From positions 372,001-436,000 of the forward strand of contig CBDCQY010000002.1 of assembly GCA_965220855.1 (NCBI GenBank): a stretch of 64,000 nucleotides of DNA, given 5' to 3'. This DNA comes from Bin95 sp965220855 (lineage in GTDB: Bacteria; Pseudomonadota; Alphaproteobacteria; Bin95). Shown here in pieces: positions 8,628 through 16,554 of this stretch. The notes under the pieces are model-generated. The model did not search any database and was not told the DNA's origin. It was given only the letters and a program-made list of their open reading frames with translations. How positions within the stretch are numbered: the stretch's first letter is position 1; every line of letters starts with the position of its first letter. The translations under genes and the position numbers were made by a program.

Positions 8628-9422
8628 ATGTCCGATACGCTCCAGGCGATCCTCGCCGGCAAGCGCGAGCATGTGGCGCGCATGAAGCGCGAGCGCCCCT
8701 TGCGCCCGGCCGACCTCGCCGGCGAGCCGCCGCGCGGCTTCGCAAGAGCGCTGGCCCGGGCCGAGGGCTATGCGCTGATCGCCGAGATCAAGAAGGCCTC
8801 GCCCAGCAAGGGGCTGATCCGGGCCGATTTCGACCCCGCCCGGCTGGCCGAAGCCTATCTGGCCGGCGGGGCGGTCTGCCTCTCGGTGCTGACCGACCGG
8901 CCCTCCTTCCAGGGCGAGGACCGCTATCTGGGCGAGGCGCGCGCGGCCGCGCCGCTGCCGGTGCTGCGCAAGGATTTCATGATCGACCCCTGGCAGGTGG
9001 AGGAGGCGCGCGCGCTCGGGGCGGACTGCATCCTGATCATCCTGGCGGCGGTGGAGGATGGGCTGGCGGCCGAGCTGGAGGCGGCGGCCTTCGCGCTCGG
9101 CATGGACGCGCTGGTCGAGGTGCATGACGAGGCGGAGCTGGAGCGCGCGCTCCGCCTCGCCTCGCCGCTGATCGGGGTCAACAACCGCAATCTGAAGACG
9201 CTGGAGGTGGACCTCGCGACCGCCGAGCGCCTCGCGCCGCGCATCCCGGCGGAGCGCATCGCGGTCGGCGAGAGCGGGCTCGCCGCGACCGCCGACCTGG
9301 AGCGGCTCGCGCGCGTCGGCGTCACCCGCTTCCTGGTCGGGGAGTCGCTGATGCGCCAGGCCGACGTGACCGCCGCCACCCGCGCCCTGCTCGGCCTCGA
9401 GCGCCGGAGGCGGGCGGGATGA
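8628..9422 (+). CDS. trpC: indole-3-glycerol phosphate synthase
   Basis: 264 residues, monofunctional (no fused TrpF). TIM-barrel enzyme closing the indole ring. Signature motifs AEIKKASPSKG, CLSVLTDRPSFQG, PVLRKDFMIDPWQV, DALVEVHDEAEL, IGVNNRNLKTLEVD and VGESGL are all intact, with the catalytic Lys and Glu residues in these strands. AGGGAAGG upstream acts as ribosome binding site. The stop overlaps moaC (ATGA), so tryptophan and molybdopterin genes are cotranslated, as in many alphaproteobacteria. Confidence 0.97.
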   Translation: MSDTLQAILAGKREHVARMKRERPLRPADLAGEPPRGFARALARAEGYALIAEIKKASPSKGLIRADFDPARLAEAYLAGGAVCLSVLTDRPSFQGEDRYLGEARAAAPLPVLRKDFMIDPWQVEEARALGADCILIILAAVEDGLAAELEAAAFALGMDALVEVHDEAELERALRLASPLIGVNNRNLKTLEVDLATAERLAPRIPAERIAVGESGLAATADLERLARVGVTRFLVGESLMRQADVTAATRALLGLERRRRAG

Positions 9423-9901
9423 GCGCGCGCCTAACCCATTTCGACGAGCAGGGCCGGGCGGCGATGGTGGATGTCTCCGGCAAGGCGGAGACCGAGCGCG
9501 TCGCGGTGGCCGGCGGGCGGGTGGTCATGGCCCCGGAGACGCTGGCGCTGATCCTGGCGGGCGAGGTCGGCAAGGGCGATGTGCTGGGCGTGGCGCGGCT
9601 GGCGGGCGTCATGGCGGCCAAGCGCACCGCAGACCTGATCCCGCTCTGCCATCCGCTGGCGCTCTCCTCCGTCCAGGTGGAACTGCAGCCCGACACGGAC
9701 GCCTCGGCGGTGGAGATTACCGCGACCTGCCGTCTCAAGGGCCGCACCGGCGTCGAGATGGAGGCGTTGACCGCGGTCTCGGTCGCGGCGCTCACCGTCT
9801 ATGACATGTGCAAGGCGGTGGATCGGGGCATGACGGTGGAGGCCGTCCGCCTGCTCTCCAAGGAAGGCGGCAAGTCCGGCCGCTGGACCCGCCCGGCGTG
9901 A
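9419..9901 (+). CDS. moaC: cyclic pyranopterin monophosphate synthase accessory protein
   Basis: 160 residues. Acts with MoaA in the first step of molybdenum cofactor synthesis, forming cyclic pyranopterin phosphate. Conserved MVDVSGK, AAKRTADLIPLCHPL and GVEMEALTAVSVAALTVYDMCKA segments with the active-site Lys and Asp are seen. Overlaps trpC by 4 bp and moeA by 4 bp. Confidence 0.97.
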   Translation: MSARLTHFDEQGRAAMVDVSGKAETERVAVAGGRVVMAPETLALILAGEVGKGDVLGVARLAGVMAAKRTADLIPLCHPLALSSVQVELQPDTDASAVEITATCRLKGRTGVEMEALTAVSVAALTVYDMCKAVDRGMTVEAVRLLSKEGGKSGRWTRPA

Positions 9902-11091
9902 TCCCGGTCAGCGAGGCCATCGACCGCATCCTGGCCGGCGTGCGGCCGCTGCCGGCGGAACTGGTCGGGCTCGGCGAGGGCCTCGGCCGCGTGCTGGCGG
10001 AGGACCTCGCCTCCAGGCGCACCCAGCCGCCGCTCGCCGTCTCGGCCATGGACGGCTATGCGCTGCGGGCGGCGGATGCGGGCGCGGCGCCCGTCCGCCT
10101 CCGCGTGGTGGGCGAGGTTCCGGCCGGGTCGCGCTGGCGGGGCGCGCTCGGGCCGGGCGAGGCGGTGCGCATCTTCACCGGCGCGCCGCTGCCCGACGGC
10201 GCCGACGCCATCGTCATCCAGGAGGATTGCGCGCGCGAGGGCGACCTGGTGACGGTGGGCGAGGCCGCCTCGGCGGGGCGCTGGGTGCGCCCGGCCGGGC
10301 TCGATTTCGCCGAGGGGGATGTGCTGCTCCGCGCCGGCCGCCTGCTGGGGCCGCGCGATCTCGGCCTCGCCGCCGCGATGAACCGGCCCTGGCTGCCGGT
10401 GCGCCGCCGCCCGCTGGTGGCGCTGCTCGCCACCGGCGACGAGATCGCGCTGCCGGGCGAGCCGCTCGGGGCGGAGCAGATCGTGAGCTCCAGCGGGCCG
10501 GGCCTGGCGGCGTTCGTCGCCGAGGCGGGCGGCGTGCCGCTCTCGCTCGGCGTGGCGGCGGACAGCGTGGAATCGCTCCGGGCCTCGGCCGCCGGAGCGC
10601 GCGGCGCGGATATTCTGGTGACCATGGGCGGGGCCTCGGTCGGCGAGCACGACCTGGTGCAGGCGGCGCTCGCCGAGGAGGGGCTCGAGGTCGATTTCTG
10701 GCGCATCGCCATGCGGCCCGGCAAGCCGCTCATGTTCGGGCGGCTCGGGGCGACGCTGGTGCTGGGGCTGCCGGGCAATCCGGTTTCGGCCTTCGTCTGC
10801 GCGCTGCTGTTCTTGCGCCCGCTGATCCGGGCGCTGCTGGGCCTGCCGGCGGGGCCGCCCGAGCGCCAGCCGGCGCGGCTCGGCGCGGCGCTCGGCGCGA
10901 ACGACCGGCGCGAGGACTATCTGCGCGCGCGGCTTGCGCCCGGCCCGGACGGCGCGCCGGTGGCCACGCCCTTCGACCGCCAGGACAGCTCCATGCTGGC
11001 CCGCTTCGTCGAGGCCGACGCGCTGGTGGTGCGCGCGCCGCACGCCCCGCCGGCCCCGGCGGGCGCGCCGGTGGAGATCATCCGCCTCTGA
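9898..11091 (+). CDS. moeA: molybdopterin molybdenumtransferase
   Basis: 397 residues. Inserts molybdate into adenylated molybdopterin. Contains SAMDGYAL at the N-terminal domain, EVPAGS, the GDEI hinge, the TMGGASVGEHD motif of the MoCF-binding domain and LPGNPVSAFV. The GTG at 9898 (GTGA with the moaC stop) gives the family start IPVSEAIDRIL. MogA, MoaA, MoaB and MobA genes are not in the window. The next gene is on the opposite strand and a 2.7-kb insertion separates moeA from lexA. Confidence 0.96.
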   Translation: MIPVSEAIDRILAGVRPLPAELVGLGEGLGRVLAEDLASRRTQPPLAVSAMDGYALRAADAGAAPVRLRVVGEVPAGSRWRGALGPGEAVRIFTGAPLPDGADAIVIQEDCAREGDLVTVGEAASAGRWVRPAGLDFAEGDVLLRAGRLLGPRDLGLAAAMNRPWLPVRRRPLVALLATGDEIALPGEPLGAEQIVSSSGPGLAAFVAEAGGVPLSLGVAADSVESLRASAAGARGADILVTMGGASVGEHDLVQAALAEEGLEVDFWRIAMRPGKPLMFGRLGATLVLGLPGNPVSAFVCALLFLRPLIRALLGLPAGPPERQPARLGAALGANDRREDYLRARLAPGPDGAPVATPFDRQDSSMLARFVEADALVVRAPHAPPAPAGAPVEIIRL

Positions 11092-11115
11092 GAGCGGGAC
11101 CGAGAGCGGGGCGCG

Positions 11116-11613
11116 TCAGCCGCGCTTCTCCGGCGGCGGATATTCGCGGAGCGCATATTCGAGGCTGCCCCGGCCGCAATCCATGCGCTTCATGTTGAAG
11201 CGCAGATGGCCCCCCGCCCGGCGCCCGCGCCAGAAGCCGCCGAAGATGGTGACGAGCCAGGGGAAGGACGGCGCGGGCGGGTTGAAATGGACGAACAGCT
11301 CGGTGCGAGAGAGCAACGACTGCTGGCGGATCGAGCGGATGCCCGACCAGTCGCGGCGCTCGATGCCGAAGATCGGAAAGGCGATGCCGGAGCGGTCGAA
11401 CACCACCGCCGGCAGATGCGCGCGGCGGGCGATCCAGGCGGCGTTGCAGGCGATGCCGCCCAGCAGCAGCGCCATCAGCCCGGCGAGCGCCAGCGGCGGT
11501 CCGGGCCTGCCGTCGATGACGCCATTGACCAGCAGGGCCAGCGCCACCAACGCCGCCAGCCCGCTCGCAATCGCGAGCGCAATATAGGTCGGGCGGTAAT
11601 AATGGATCGTCAT
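11116..11613 (-). CDS. small membrane protein with PH-like domain, unknown function
   Basis: 165 residues. Two transmembrane helices (~11-30 and ~39-58) joined by a short loop, then a cytoplasmic beta-rich part with VVFDRSGIAFPIFGIERRDW and later FPWLVTIFGGFWRGRR. This layout resembles the STM3941-like/PH-like small membrane proteins; assignment is by architecture only. It starts at the ATG at 11613, immediately after the restriction-gene scar, and ends 24 bp from convergent moeA. No function can be given. Confidence 0.65.
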   Translation of the reverse strand: MTIHYYRPTYIALAIASGLAALVALALLVNGVIDGRPGPPLALAGLMALLLGGIACNAAWIARRAHLPAVVFDRSGIAFPIFGIERRDWSGIRSIRQQSLLSRTELFVHFNPPAPSFPWLVTIFGGFWRGRRAGGHLRFNMKRMDCGRGSLEYALREYPPPEKRG

Positions 11614-11775
11614 GACAGGCGCGCTATAGCGGCCCGGAAGGCCGGCGACAAGGCCGTGGGTTTCGCGCGATAAGGCGGAGGCCATGTGTTTCTTCAACAC
11701 CGCCGGCCCGGTCGTTCCAGCGAAGCATTGCAGCATTCCGCCGCTCGACCGGCTCGACCGGGAGGAAGTGCTGCG

Positions 11776-11964
11776 GCCGATCGGTTCCTGGAGAACCTCC
11801 ACCGCGGCGATGGCGTTGTTGCGATAGCGGGCGACCGCTTTCGCCAGCCGCTTGGACAAGGCGCGCGTCTCCACGACATTGACGCGGCTTCGGGAGCGCA
11901 GTTGGCCGTCGAGAAGCCTGCGCAGCGCCTCGCCATGGCTGTCGCGTTCTGGCGTCGGGCTGTC
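11776..11964 (-). pseudogene. relic of type I restriction HsdR C-terminal domain
   Basis: A ~63-codon stretch matches the C-terminal DUF3387-type helical domain of HsdR: EALRRLLDGQLRSRSR, then NVVETRALSKRLAKAV, then ARYRNNAIAAVEVLQE. These line up with the family pattern of an RKLL/IR-R segment, a NVVQ-SE-L helix and a RYxNxAIxxAEVxxELI helix. There is no start, no helicase or nuclease domain, and the frame differs from the RhuM fragment directly upstream. Best read as the tail left after most of an hsdR gene was deleted. Confidence 0.6.
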
Positions 11965-12445
11965 CGCGCCGCAGGGCGTAGCCCAGCCCGGCGAGCCGGG
12001 CGAGCGTCTGTCGCGCCTCGTCGAGCCCGCGCTCGGCCAGCCTTCGCTCGTTCGCGGTGAAGCCGCGCACCAGATGCTCGCCGAGGGTGCGCGTGGCCCA
12101 CTGGCGAAACCGCACGCCGCGCCTGGAATTGACGCGGTAGCCGACGGAGATGATAGCGTCGAGATTGTAGTGCTTCACCCGGCGGCGCACCCGCCGCCGC
12201 CCCTCGGTTCGAACTACCGAGAAATCCTCGGTAGTTGCCTTCTCGCTCAGTTCCTCGTCGGAGAAGATGTTTTTCAGGTGCAGGCCCACATTGTCGATCG
12301 AGGTCCCGAACACGGTCGCCATGTCCCGTTGCGAGAGCCAGACGGTCTCCTGCTCCAGGCGCACATCGACGCGCACCTCGCCGTCGGGGCTCTCATAGAC
12401 GACGACCTCGCCGCCGGGCGCGCCAGCTGGCGCCTCGCCGCTCAT
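11965..12445 (-). pseudogene. truncated RhuM-family (virulence RhuM) gene
   Basis: From the ATG at 12445 the product follows the RhuM family for ~160 residues: VVVYESPDGEVRVDVRLEQ, a WLSQRDMATVFGTSIDNVGLH DNA-binding-like segment (helix-turn-helix of the Bro-N/RhuM type), KHYNLDAIISVGYRVNSRRG, FRQWATRTLGEHLV and RRLAERGLDEARQTLARLA. Similarity then stops abruptly and the frame runs on without family match to 11624. RhuM genes commonly sit inside type I restriction operons, consistent with the HsdR relic that follows. Normal family length is ~330 residues, so this is about half a gene. Confidence 0.7.
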
Positions 12446-12697
12446 CGCCTGCAGGCCCTCGCCGACGGGCAGCCGCACCCGCAGCGCCGAATCCCGGCCC
12501 GGATGAGCGGGTCGGCAAGAGGAAGGCTCATCCCATAACCCCGGCCGCGCACCCCAGCCTCTCGAAACCGAGACCGTCGCCGCTATCGTTCGTCCGCTTC
12601 GCCATGCAAGTCCCGATCATCATTCTCCCACGACCATGCAGTATGCCCGGTCGGAGTCATGAACGCCAAGCCGGGCCCGGTCGACCTCGTCCGGGAT

Positions 12698-12712
12698 TGC
12701 GAACCTCTCGCA
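12698..12712. promoter_or_regulatory. Fur/Mur-type palindrome, distal site upstream of bfr
   Basis: TGCGA-ACCTC-TCGCA. The arms equal those of the alphaproteobacterial Fur/Mur-like consensus TGCGAATNATTCGCA, with a changed centre. A second copy with identical arms lies 70 bp downstream. Site named by pattern and by the iron-storage gene it precedes. Confidence 0.4.
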
Positions 12713-12766
12713 TGACGCGATGGCGCCGCTCCGGCGTCGCCCGCGCGCGGGCGATTGCGAATGACA

Positions 12767-12783
12767 ATGCGAGCCTTTCGCAT
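12767..12783. promoter_or_regulatory. Fur/Mur-type palindrome, proximal site upstream of bfr
   Basis: ATGCGA-GCCTT-TCGCAT, a perfect 6-bp-arm inverted repeat. It is immediately preceded by an overlapping half-site TTGCGAATGAC at 12756. It sits about 30 bp upstream of the possible bfr -35, a typical operator position. An iron-responsive regulator is the natural candidate; which protein binds is unknown. Confidence 0.45.
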
Positions 12784-12900
12784 CTAACAGTCTGAAAAAA
12801 CTGCATTTTTCTCTTGCGCTCGACAATGCGCCGCCGGTAGCATCCTCTCCCGATCTCGAAGACCGAACGATATCCGGCGCGCCGGGGACAGGAGGCGACG

Positions 12901-13383
12901 ATGAAGGGCGACACACGGGTGATCGCAATCCTCAATGACGTGCTGAAGAACGAGCTCACGGCGATCAACCAGTATTTCCTGCATTCCCGGATGCTGAAAA
13001 ACTGGGGCGTCGAGAGGCTCGCGAAGCACGAATATGAGGAGTCGATCGACGAGATGCGCCACGCCGACCGGCTGGTCGAGCGCATCCTGTTTCTCGAAGG
13101 GCTGCCGAACCTCCAGGACATCGGCGCGCTCCGCATCGGCGAGACGGTGCAGGAAATCCTCGACGCCGACCTGGCGCTGGAGCATGCGGCGATCCCGGCG
13201 CTGCGCGACGGCATCGCCCATTGCGAACAGGTCTCCGACTATGTGACCCGCCATCTGCTCCGCGAAATCCTCGAGAGCGAGGAGGAGCATGTGGACTGGC
13301 TGGAGACGCAGGGCGAGCTCATCGCCCGCATGGGGATGGAGAACTACATCCAGCTTCAGAGCAAGCCGGCCGAAGGGGACTGA
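12901..13383 (+). CDS. bfr: bacterioferritin
   Basis: 160 residues. Haem-containing ferritin that oxidises Fe(II) and stores the mineral in a 24-mer. All ferroxidase ligands are present (E18, E51, H54, E94, E127, H130) as is haem ligand M52 in DEMRHADRL. An AGGAGG ribosome binding site lies 5 bp upstream. It converges on bfd with a 20-bp gap, so storage and release proteins are paired but face each other. Two Fur-type palindromes precede it. Confidence 0.97.
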   Translation: MKGDTRVIAILNDVLKNELTAINQYFLHSRMLKNWGVERLAKHEYEESIDEMRHADRLVERILFLEGLPNLQDIGALRIGETVQEILDADLALEHAAIPALRDGIAHCEQVSDYVTRHLLREILESEEEHVDWLETQGELIARMGMENYIQLQSKPAEGD

Positions 13384-13403
13384 GGGTCCGCTCCCGCCGG
13401 GCG

Positions 13404-13604
13404 TCAGCCGCTCCGCGCGCCGGGCGGCTCGACGGCGCCCGCGTCATGTTCGCGGTCGATCAGCTCCTGGGCGGCCGGCAGGCAGCGGCCGCAGCGGGGG
13501 CCGCCGCCGAGCGCCGCATAGGCGCGGTGCGCGCTGCGCAGGCCCGTGCGCGCGGCCTCGCGGATCTCGGCGTCGCGATAGGCGTTGCAGATGCAGACAT
13601 ACAT
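13404..13604 (-). CDS. bfd: bacterioferritin-associated ferredoxin
   Basis: 66 residues. Small [2Fe-2S] protein that reduces bacterioferritin to mobilise iron. The four ligands are C4 and C6 in MYVCIC and C38 and C41 in GGPRCGRC, the Bfd spacing. The start at 13604 gives the family N-terminus; an in-frame extension to 13664 does not match. Upstream on + strand coordinates 13640-13675 is a TGCAAAT/ATCGCA-rich stretch that could be an iron-regulator site. Confidence 0.93.
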   Translation of the reverse strand: MYVCICNAYRDAEIREAARTGLRSAHRAYAALGGGPRCGRCLPAAQELIDREHDAGAVEPPGARSG

Positions 13605-13724
13605 GCCGCCACCCCGGATGATTGCGCCTATCCTGCACCTTGTGCAAATGCTAGTCAATCGCAAAAATGCCGGGCGGTAAAGAGGGTTGCGCCGGGTCGC
13701 CGGACCCGGTTTGATCTTTTCGCC

Positions 13725-13739
13725 GAACCAATATAGAAC
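13725..13739 (+). promoter_or_regulatory. LexA (SOS) box of lexA
   Basis: GAAC-CAATATA-GAAC, a perfect alphaproteobacterial GAAC-N7-GAAC direct repeat, 47 bp before the lexA ATG. It overlaps a plausible -10 (TATAGA, 13732-13737) with TTGATC at 13711-13716 as -35 (15-bp spacing), so bound LexA would block its own promoter. Confidence 0.85.
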
Positions 13740-13747
13740 AGCCGCGT

Positions 13748-13767
13748 CCCATACAGGTTCGTATGGG
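13748..13767 (+). repeat. inverted repeat in the lexA leader
   Basis: CCCATAC (13748-13754) and GTATGGG (13761-13767) are perfect 7-bp arms around a 6-nt loop AGGTTC. It lies between the SOS box and the ribosome binding site, so it would be an RNA hairpin in the lexA leader or a second operator. It also contains GTTC-N7-GAAC (13757-13771). Confidence 0.5.
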
Positions 13768-13786
13768 GAACGGAAAGGATGACGGC

Positions 13787-14464
13787 ATGTTGACGAGAAA
13801 GCAGACCGAGCTGCTGCAATTCATCTCGGAGCAGATTTCCAGGGATGGCGTGTCGCCGTCTTTCGACGAGATGCGGGACGCGCTCGGGCTGAAGTCGAAA
13901 TCGGGCGTGCATCGCCTGGTGACGGCGCTGGAGGAGCGCGGCTTCATTCGCCGCTTCCCCAATCGCGCCCGCGCGCTCGAAGTCGCGCGCCTGCCCAACG
14001 CCGAGGCCTTTGAGGACTGGAACCGCGCGGGGCAGGGGATGTTTCGCAACCTGCGCCGGCGGCCCGAACCGGCCGGGGCGGCGACGGAGGAACTGCCGCT
14101 CTACGGGCGCATCGCCGCTGGCACGCCGATCGAGGCGCTGCGCGACCCCGACAGCACCGTCGCCGCGCCGCAGGCCATGCTGGGCGCCGGACGCCACTAT
14201 GCGCTGGAGATCGCCGGCGACTCGATGGCGGGCGCCGGCATCCTGGACGGCGACACCGTCGTCATCCGGGAATGCGACCGGGCCGAGCCGGGCGCGATCG
14301 TGGTGGCGCTGGTCGATGCCGAGGAGGCGACGCTCAAGATCTGGCGTCCGGGCGACGGCAGGGTGGCGCTGGAGGCCGCCAACGACACCTTTCCGACGCA
14401 GATCTATAGCCCGGACCGGGTGCAGATCCAGGGGCGCCTGGTGGGGCTGCTGCGCAACTACTGA
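13787..14464 (+). CDS. lexA: LexA repressor
   Basis: 225 residues. SOS repressor that self-cleaves when RecA filaments form. N-terminal winged-helix (MLTRKQTELLQFI ... LGLKSKSGVHRLVTALEERG), cleavage site A111-G112 in GRIAAGTP, catalytic Ser146 in AGDSMAG and Lys184 in ATLKIW. The start at 13787 was chosen because it gives the family N-terminus with AAAGGA upstream; 13763 would add eight residues. Perfect self-regulatory SOS box upstream. The 3' end overlaps convergent comEC by 7 bp. Confidence 0.97.
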   Translation: MLTRKQTELLQFISEQISRDGVSPSFDEMRDALGLKSKSGVHRLVTALEERGFIRRFPNRARALEVARLPNAEAFEDWNRAGQGMFRNLRRRPEPAGAATEELPLYGRIAAGTPIEALRDPDSTVAAPQAMLGAGRHYALEIAGDSMAGAGILDGDTVVIRECDRAEPGAIVVALVDAEEATLKIWRPGDGRVALEAANDTFPTQIYSPDRVQIQGRLVGLLRNY

Positions 14465-16554
14465 TCCGCCGCCGGGCCGGCGAGCCCGACCCAGGGCCGC
14501 CGCCCGCGATGGTCCCAGTCGGTCTCGACCGCGACGCCCTCGGGCGCGAGCCGCAGCGCATGGGCGCCGAGGCGCCGGAGCCGCGCCCGGTCGATCACCA
14601 GCGTTTCCGGCGCGCAATAGCGCCGCCGCGCCCGGCGCGAGACCGTGACCGCGGCCAGCAGCACGGCCGCCTCGCGGCAATCCTCCTCCAGCGCGGCGTG
14701 GCGGAGCGCCACCGCGACCCCGTCGCCGACGCAGCCGAGCCGGTCGCAGGAGAGGCCGGGGCCGCCGGGCGCGGTCGCGCCGCGCTCCGCCGTCCCGGCG
14801 GCCTCCATCCAGACCCGGCCGAGAAACCCGCCCCGCGCCTGCGAGAGATAGAGCCGGCCCTCGACATGGCGGGCGAAGAGGCGCGCATCGCCGTCGGCCA
14901 AGAGATCGGGCGGGCGCGCGCCGACCGCGAGCGCCAGCGCGGCGGCAAGGCCGAGCAGCCCGGCCAGCCGCCAGCGTCTCTGCCAGAGGCAGAGCCAGAG
15001 CCCGCCGGCCGCGGCCGCCACCGCCCCGGCCGTCGGCAGGGGCGGAAAGCGCAGCACCGCGCCCGGCCAGCCGGCCACCGTCTCGGCCGTCAGCAGGACC
15101 GCCTCGATGCCCGCGCCCATCGCGGCCAGCGGCCAGCTTTCCAGCCCGACCGGCATGGCCAGCACGCCCAGCAGCCCCGCCGGCATGATCCAGAAGGCGG
15201 CGGCGGGCACGGCGATCAGATTGGCGGCGAGGCCATAGACCGCAAGGCGCCCGAAATGATGCGCGGCGAAGGGCGCGGTGGCGAGCGTGGCCACCAGGGT
15301 GGTGAGCAGCGTCGCGGCCAGGAAGACGCCGACGCCGCCGATCCGCGCCCGCGCTGCGGAGAGCGCGTCCGCCAGCCGCTCATAGACCGCGACCAGCGCC
15401 ACGACTGCGGCGAAGGACAGCTGGAAGCTGGCCGTGGTGAGCGCATAAGGCTCCAGCAGCAGCACGGCGAGCGCCGCCAGCGCCACCAGCCGCATGCCGA
15501 TCTCCAGCCGGTCCACCATCACCGCGAGCAGCGCCAGCGCCACCATGGCGAAGGCGCGCTGCGTCGGCACGGTCGCGCCGGCCAGCAGCATGTAGCCGAA
15601 CGCCGCGACCAGGGCGGCGGCCGCAGCCCATTTCTTGATCGGGTAGCGCAGCGCAATGCGCGGCCAGAGCGCGAGCGCGGCCCGGATGGCGGCGAAGACC
15701 AGTCCGGCCACCAGGCCGAGATGCAGCCCGGAGATCGCCAGCAGATGCGCCAGCCCGGCGTCGCGCACCGCCGCGTGGGCCTCTCGCGGCAGGTCGCCGC
15801 GCAGGCCGGTGGTGAGCGCGATGGCGACGCCGGCGATGGCGGGGTCCGGGATCGCCCGGTGGATGCCGGCCGCGATCCGGTGGCGGAGCCGCTCGACGCC
15901 GCCGCGTTCGCCTTCTTCCAGCAGGCGCGCCTTGCCGAGCGCGAAACCGGTGGCGCCGGTCTGTTGGAAGAAGGCGCGCCGGGCGGGATCGTAGCCGCCG
16001 GGCAGCGCCGGCTGCGGCAGGGGCGTCAGCCGGGCGAGCACCGCGATGCGCGCGCCGGGGCCGGCGCCCTCGGGCAGCCGGGCGAGGCTGAGGCGAAGCC
16101 GGGCCGGGGTCTCCTCCGGGGCCAGCCGTTCGACCGCGACATCCTCCAGCAGGATGCGGAAGGGGGCCGCGACCCGGTCCTGGCGGAGGATGCGGCCACG
16201 CACCTCGGTCGGCCCGATCGCGCGCTCCAGGATCGGCGCGCGCGCGAGCTCGGTGTGGAAGCCGGCCCAGAAGAGGCCGAAGACCGCGACCGCCAGCCCC
16301 AGCGCGGCGGCGAAGGCGGCGGTGCGCCGGAGGCGGGCGGCGAGCAGCGCGGCCAGCCCGGCCGCGCTCGCCGTCGCCGCGATCGGCGGCTCGAAGCCGG
16401 CCGCGAAATAGAGGCCGATGCCGAGCGCCAGGCAGACCGGCAGCCAGAGCGCCTGCCGGTCGCGCTCCGCCGCCCAGGCGCCGACGGCGAGGTTGACGGC
16501 GCCGCCGAGCCTCCCGATAACGCCGCTCTCGCCAGCAAGGGCCCTGTCCTCCAT
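14458..16554 (-). CDS. comEC: ComEC/Rec2 family DNA-uptake channel protein
   Basis: 698 residues. Polytopic membrane protein of the competence family that moves single-stranded DNA across the inner membrane. N-terminal helices, an OB-like soluble region (~100-220), then the competence domain with HLLAISGLHLGLVAG and TVPTQRAFAM and many further helices. The C-terminal metallo-beta-lactamase domain common in longer members appears replaced by a short soluble tail. Its ATG (16554-16552) overlaps the gltX ATG in a shared CATG, so the real start may be further in. Convergent overlap with lexA. Confidence 0.9.
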   Translation of the reverse strand: MEDRALAGESGVIGRLGGAVNLAVGAWAAERDRQALWLPVCLALGIGLYFAAGFEPPIAATASAAGLAALLAARLRRTAAFAAALGLAVAVFGLFWAGFHTELARAPILERAIGPTEVRGRILRQDRVAAPFRILLEDVAVERLAPEETPARLRLSLARLPEGAGPGARIAVLARLTPLPQPALPGGYDPARRAFFQQTGATGFALGKARLLEEGERGGVERLRHRIAAGIHRAIPDPAIAGVAIALTTGLRGDLPREAHAAVRDAGLAHLLAISGLHLGLVAGLVFAAIRAALALWPRIALRYPIKKWAAAAALVAAFGYMLLAGATVPTQRAFAMVALALLAVMVDRLEIGMRLVALAALAVLLLEPYALTTASFQLSFAAVVALVAVYERLADALSAARARIGGVGVFLAATLLTTLVATLATAPFAAHHFGRLAVYGLAANLIAVPAAAFWIMPAGLLGVLAMPVGLESWPLAAMGAGIEAVLLTAETVAGWPGAVLRFPPLPTAGAVAAAAGGLWLCLWQRRWRLAGLLGLAAALALAVGARPPDLLADGDARLFARHVEGRLYLSQARGGFLGRVWMEAAGTAERGATAPGGPGLSCDRLGCVGDGVAVALRHAALEEDCREAAVLLAAVTVSRRARRRYCAPETLVIDRARLRRLGAHALRLAPEGVAVETDWDHRGRRPWVGLAGPAADQ

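Larger units (their letters stand above)
12479..12900. other. 420-bp gene-free region between restriction scar and bfr
   Basis: No credible coding sequence on either strand: the open frames here lack family-like sequence and are arginine/serine-rich shadows. The right half carries two TGCGA-N5-TCGCA palindromes and a promoter-like TTGCGC (12814-12819)-N18-TAGCAT (12838-12843), then AGGAGG (12890-12895) for bfr. The left half (12479-12690) shows nothing recognisable and is probably more restriction-locus debris. Confidence 0.6.

Noticed and set aside
12657..13290. Minus-strand frames opposite bfr
   Set aside because: Shadows of bfr, whose ferroxidase ligands are intact on the + strand.
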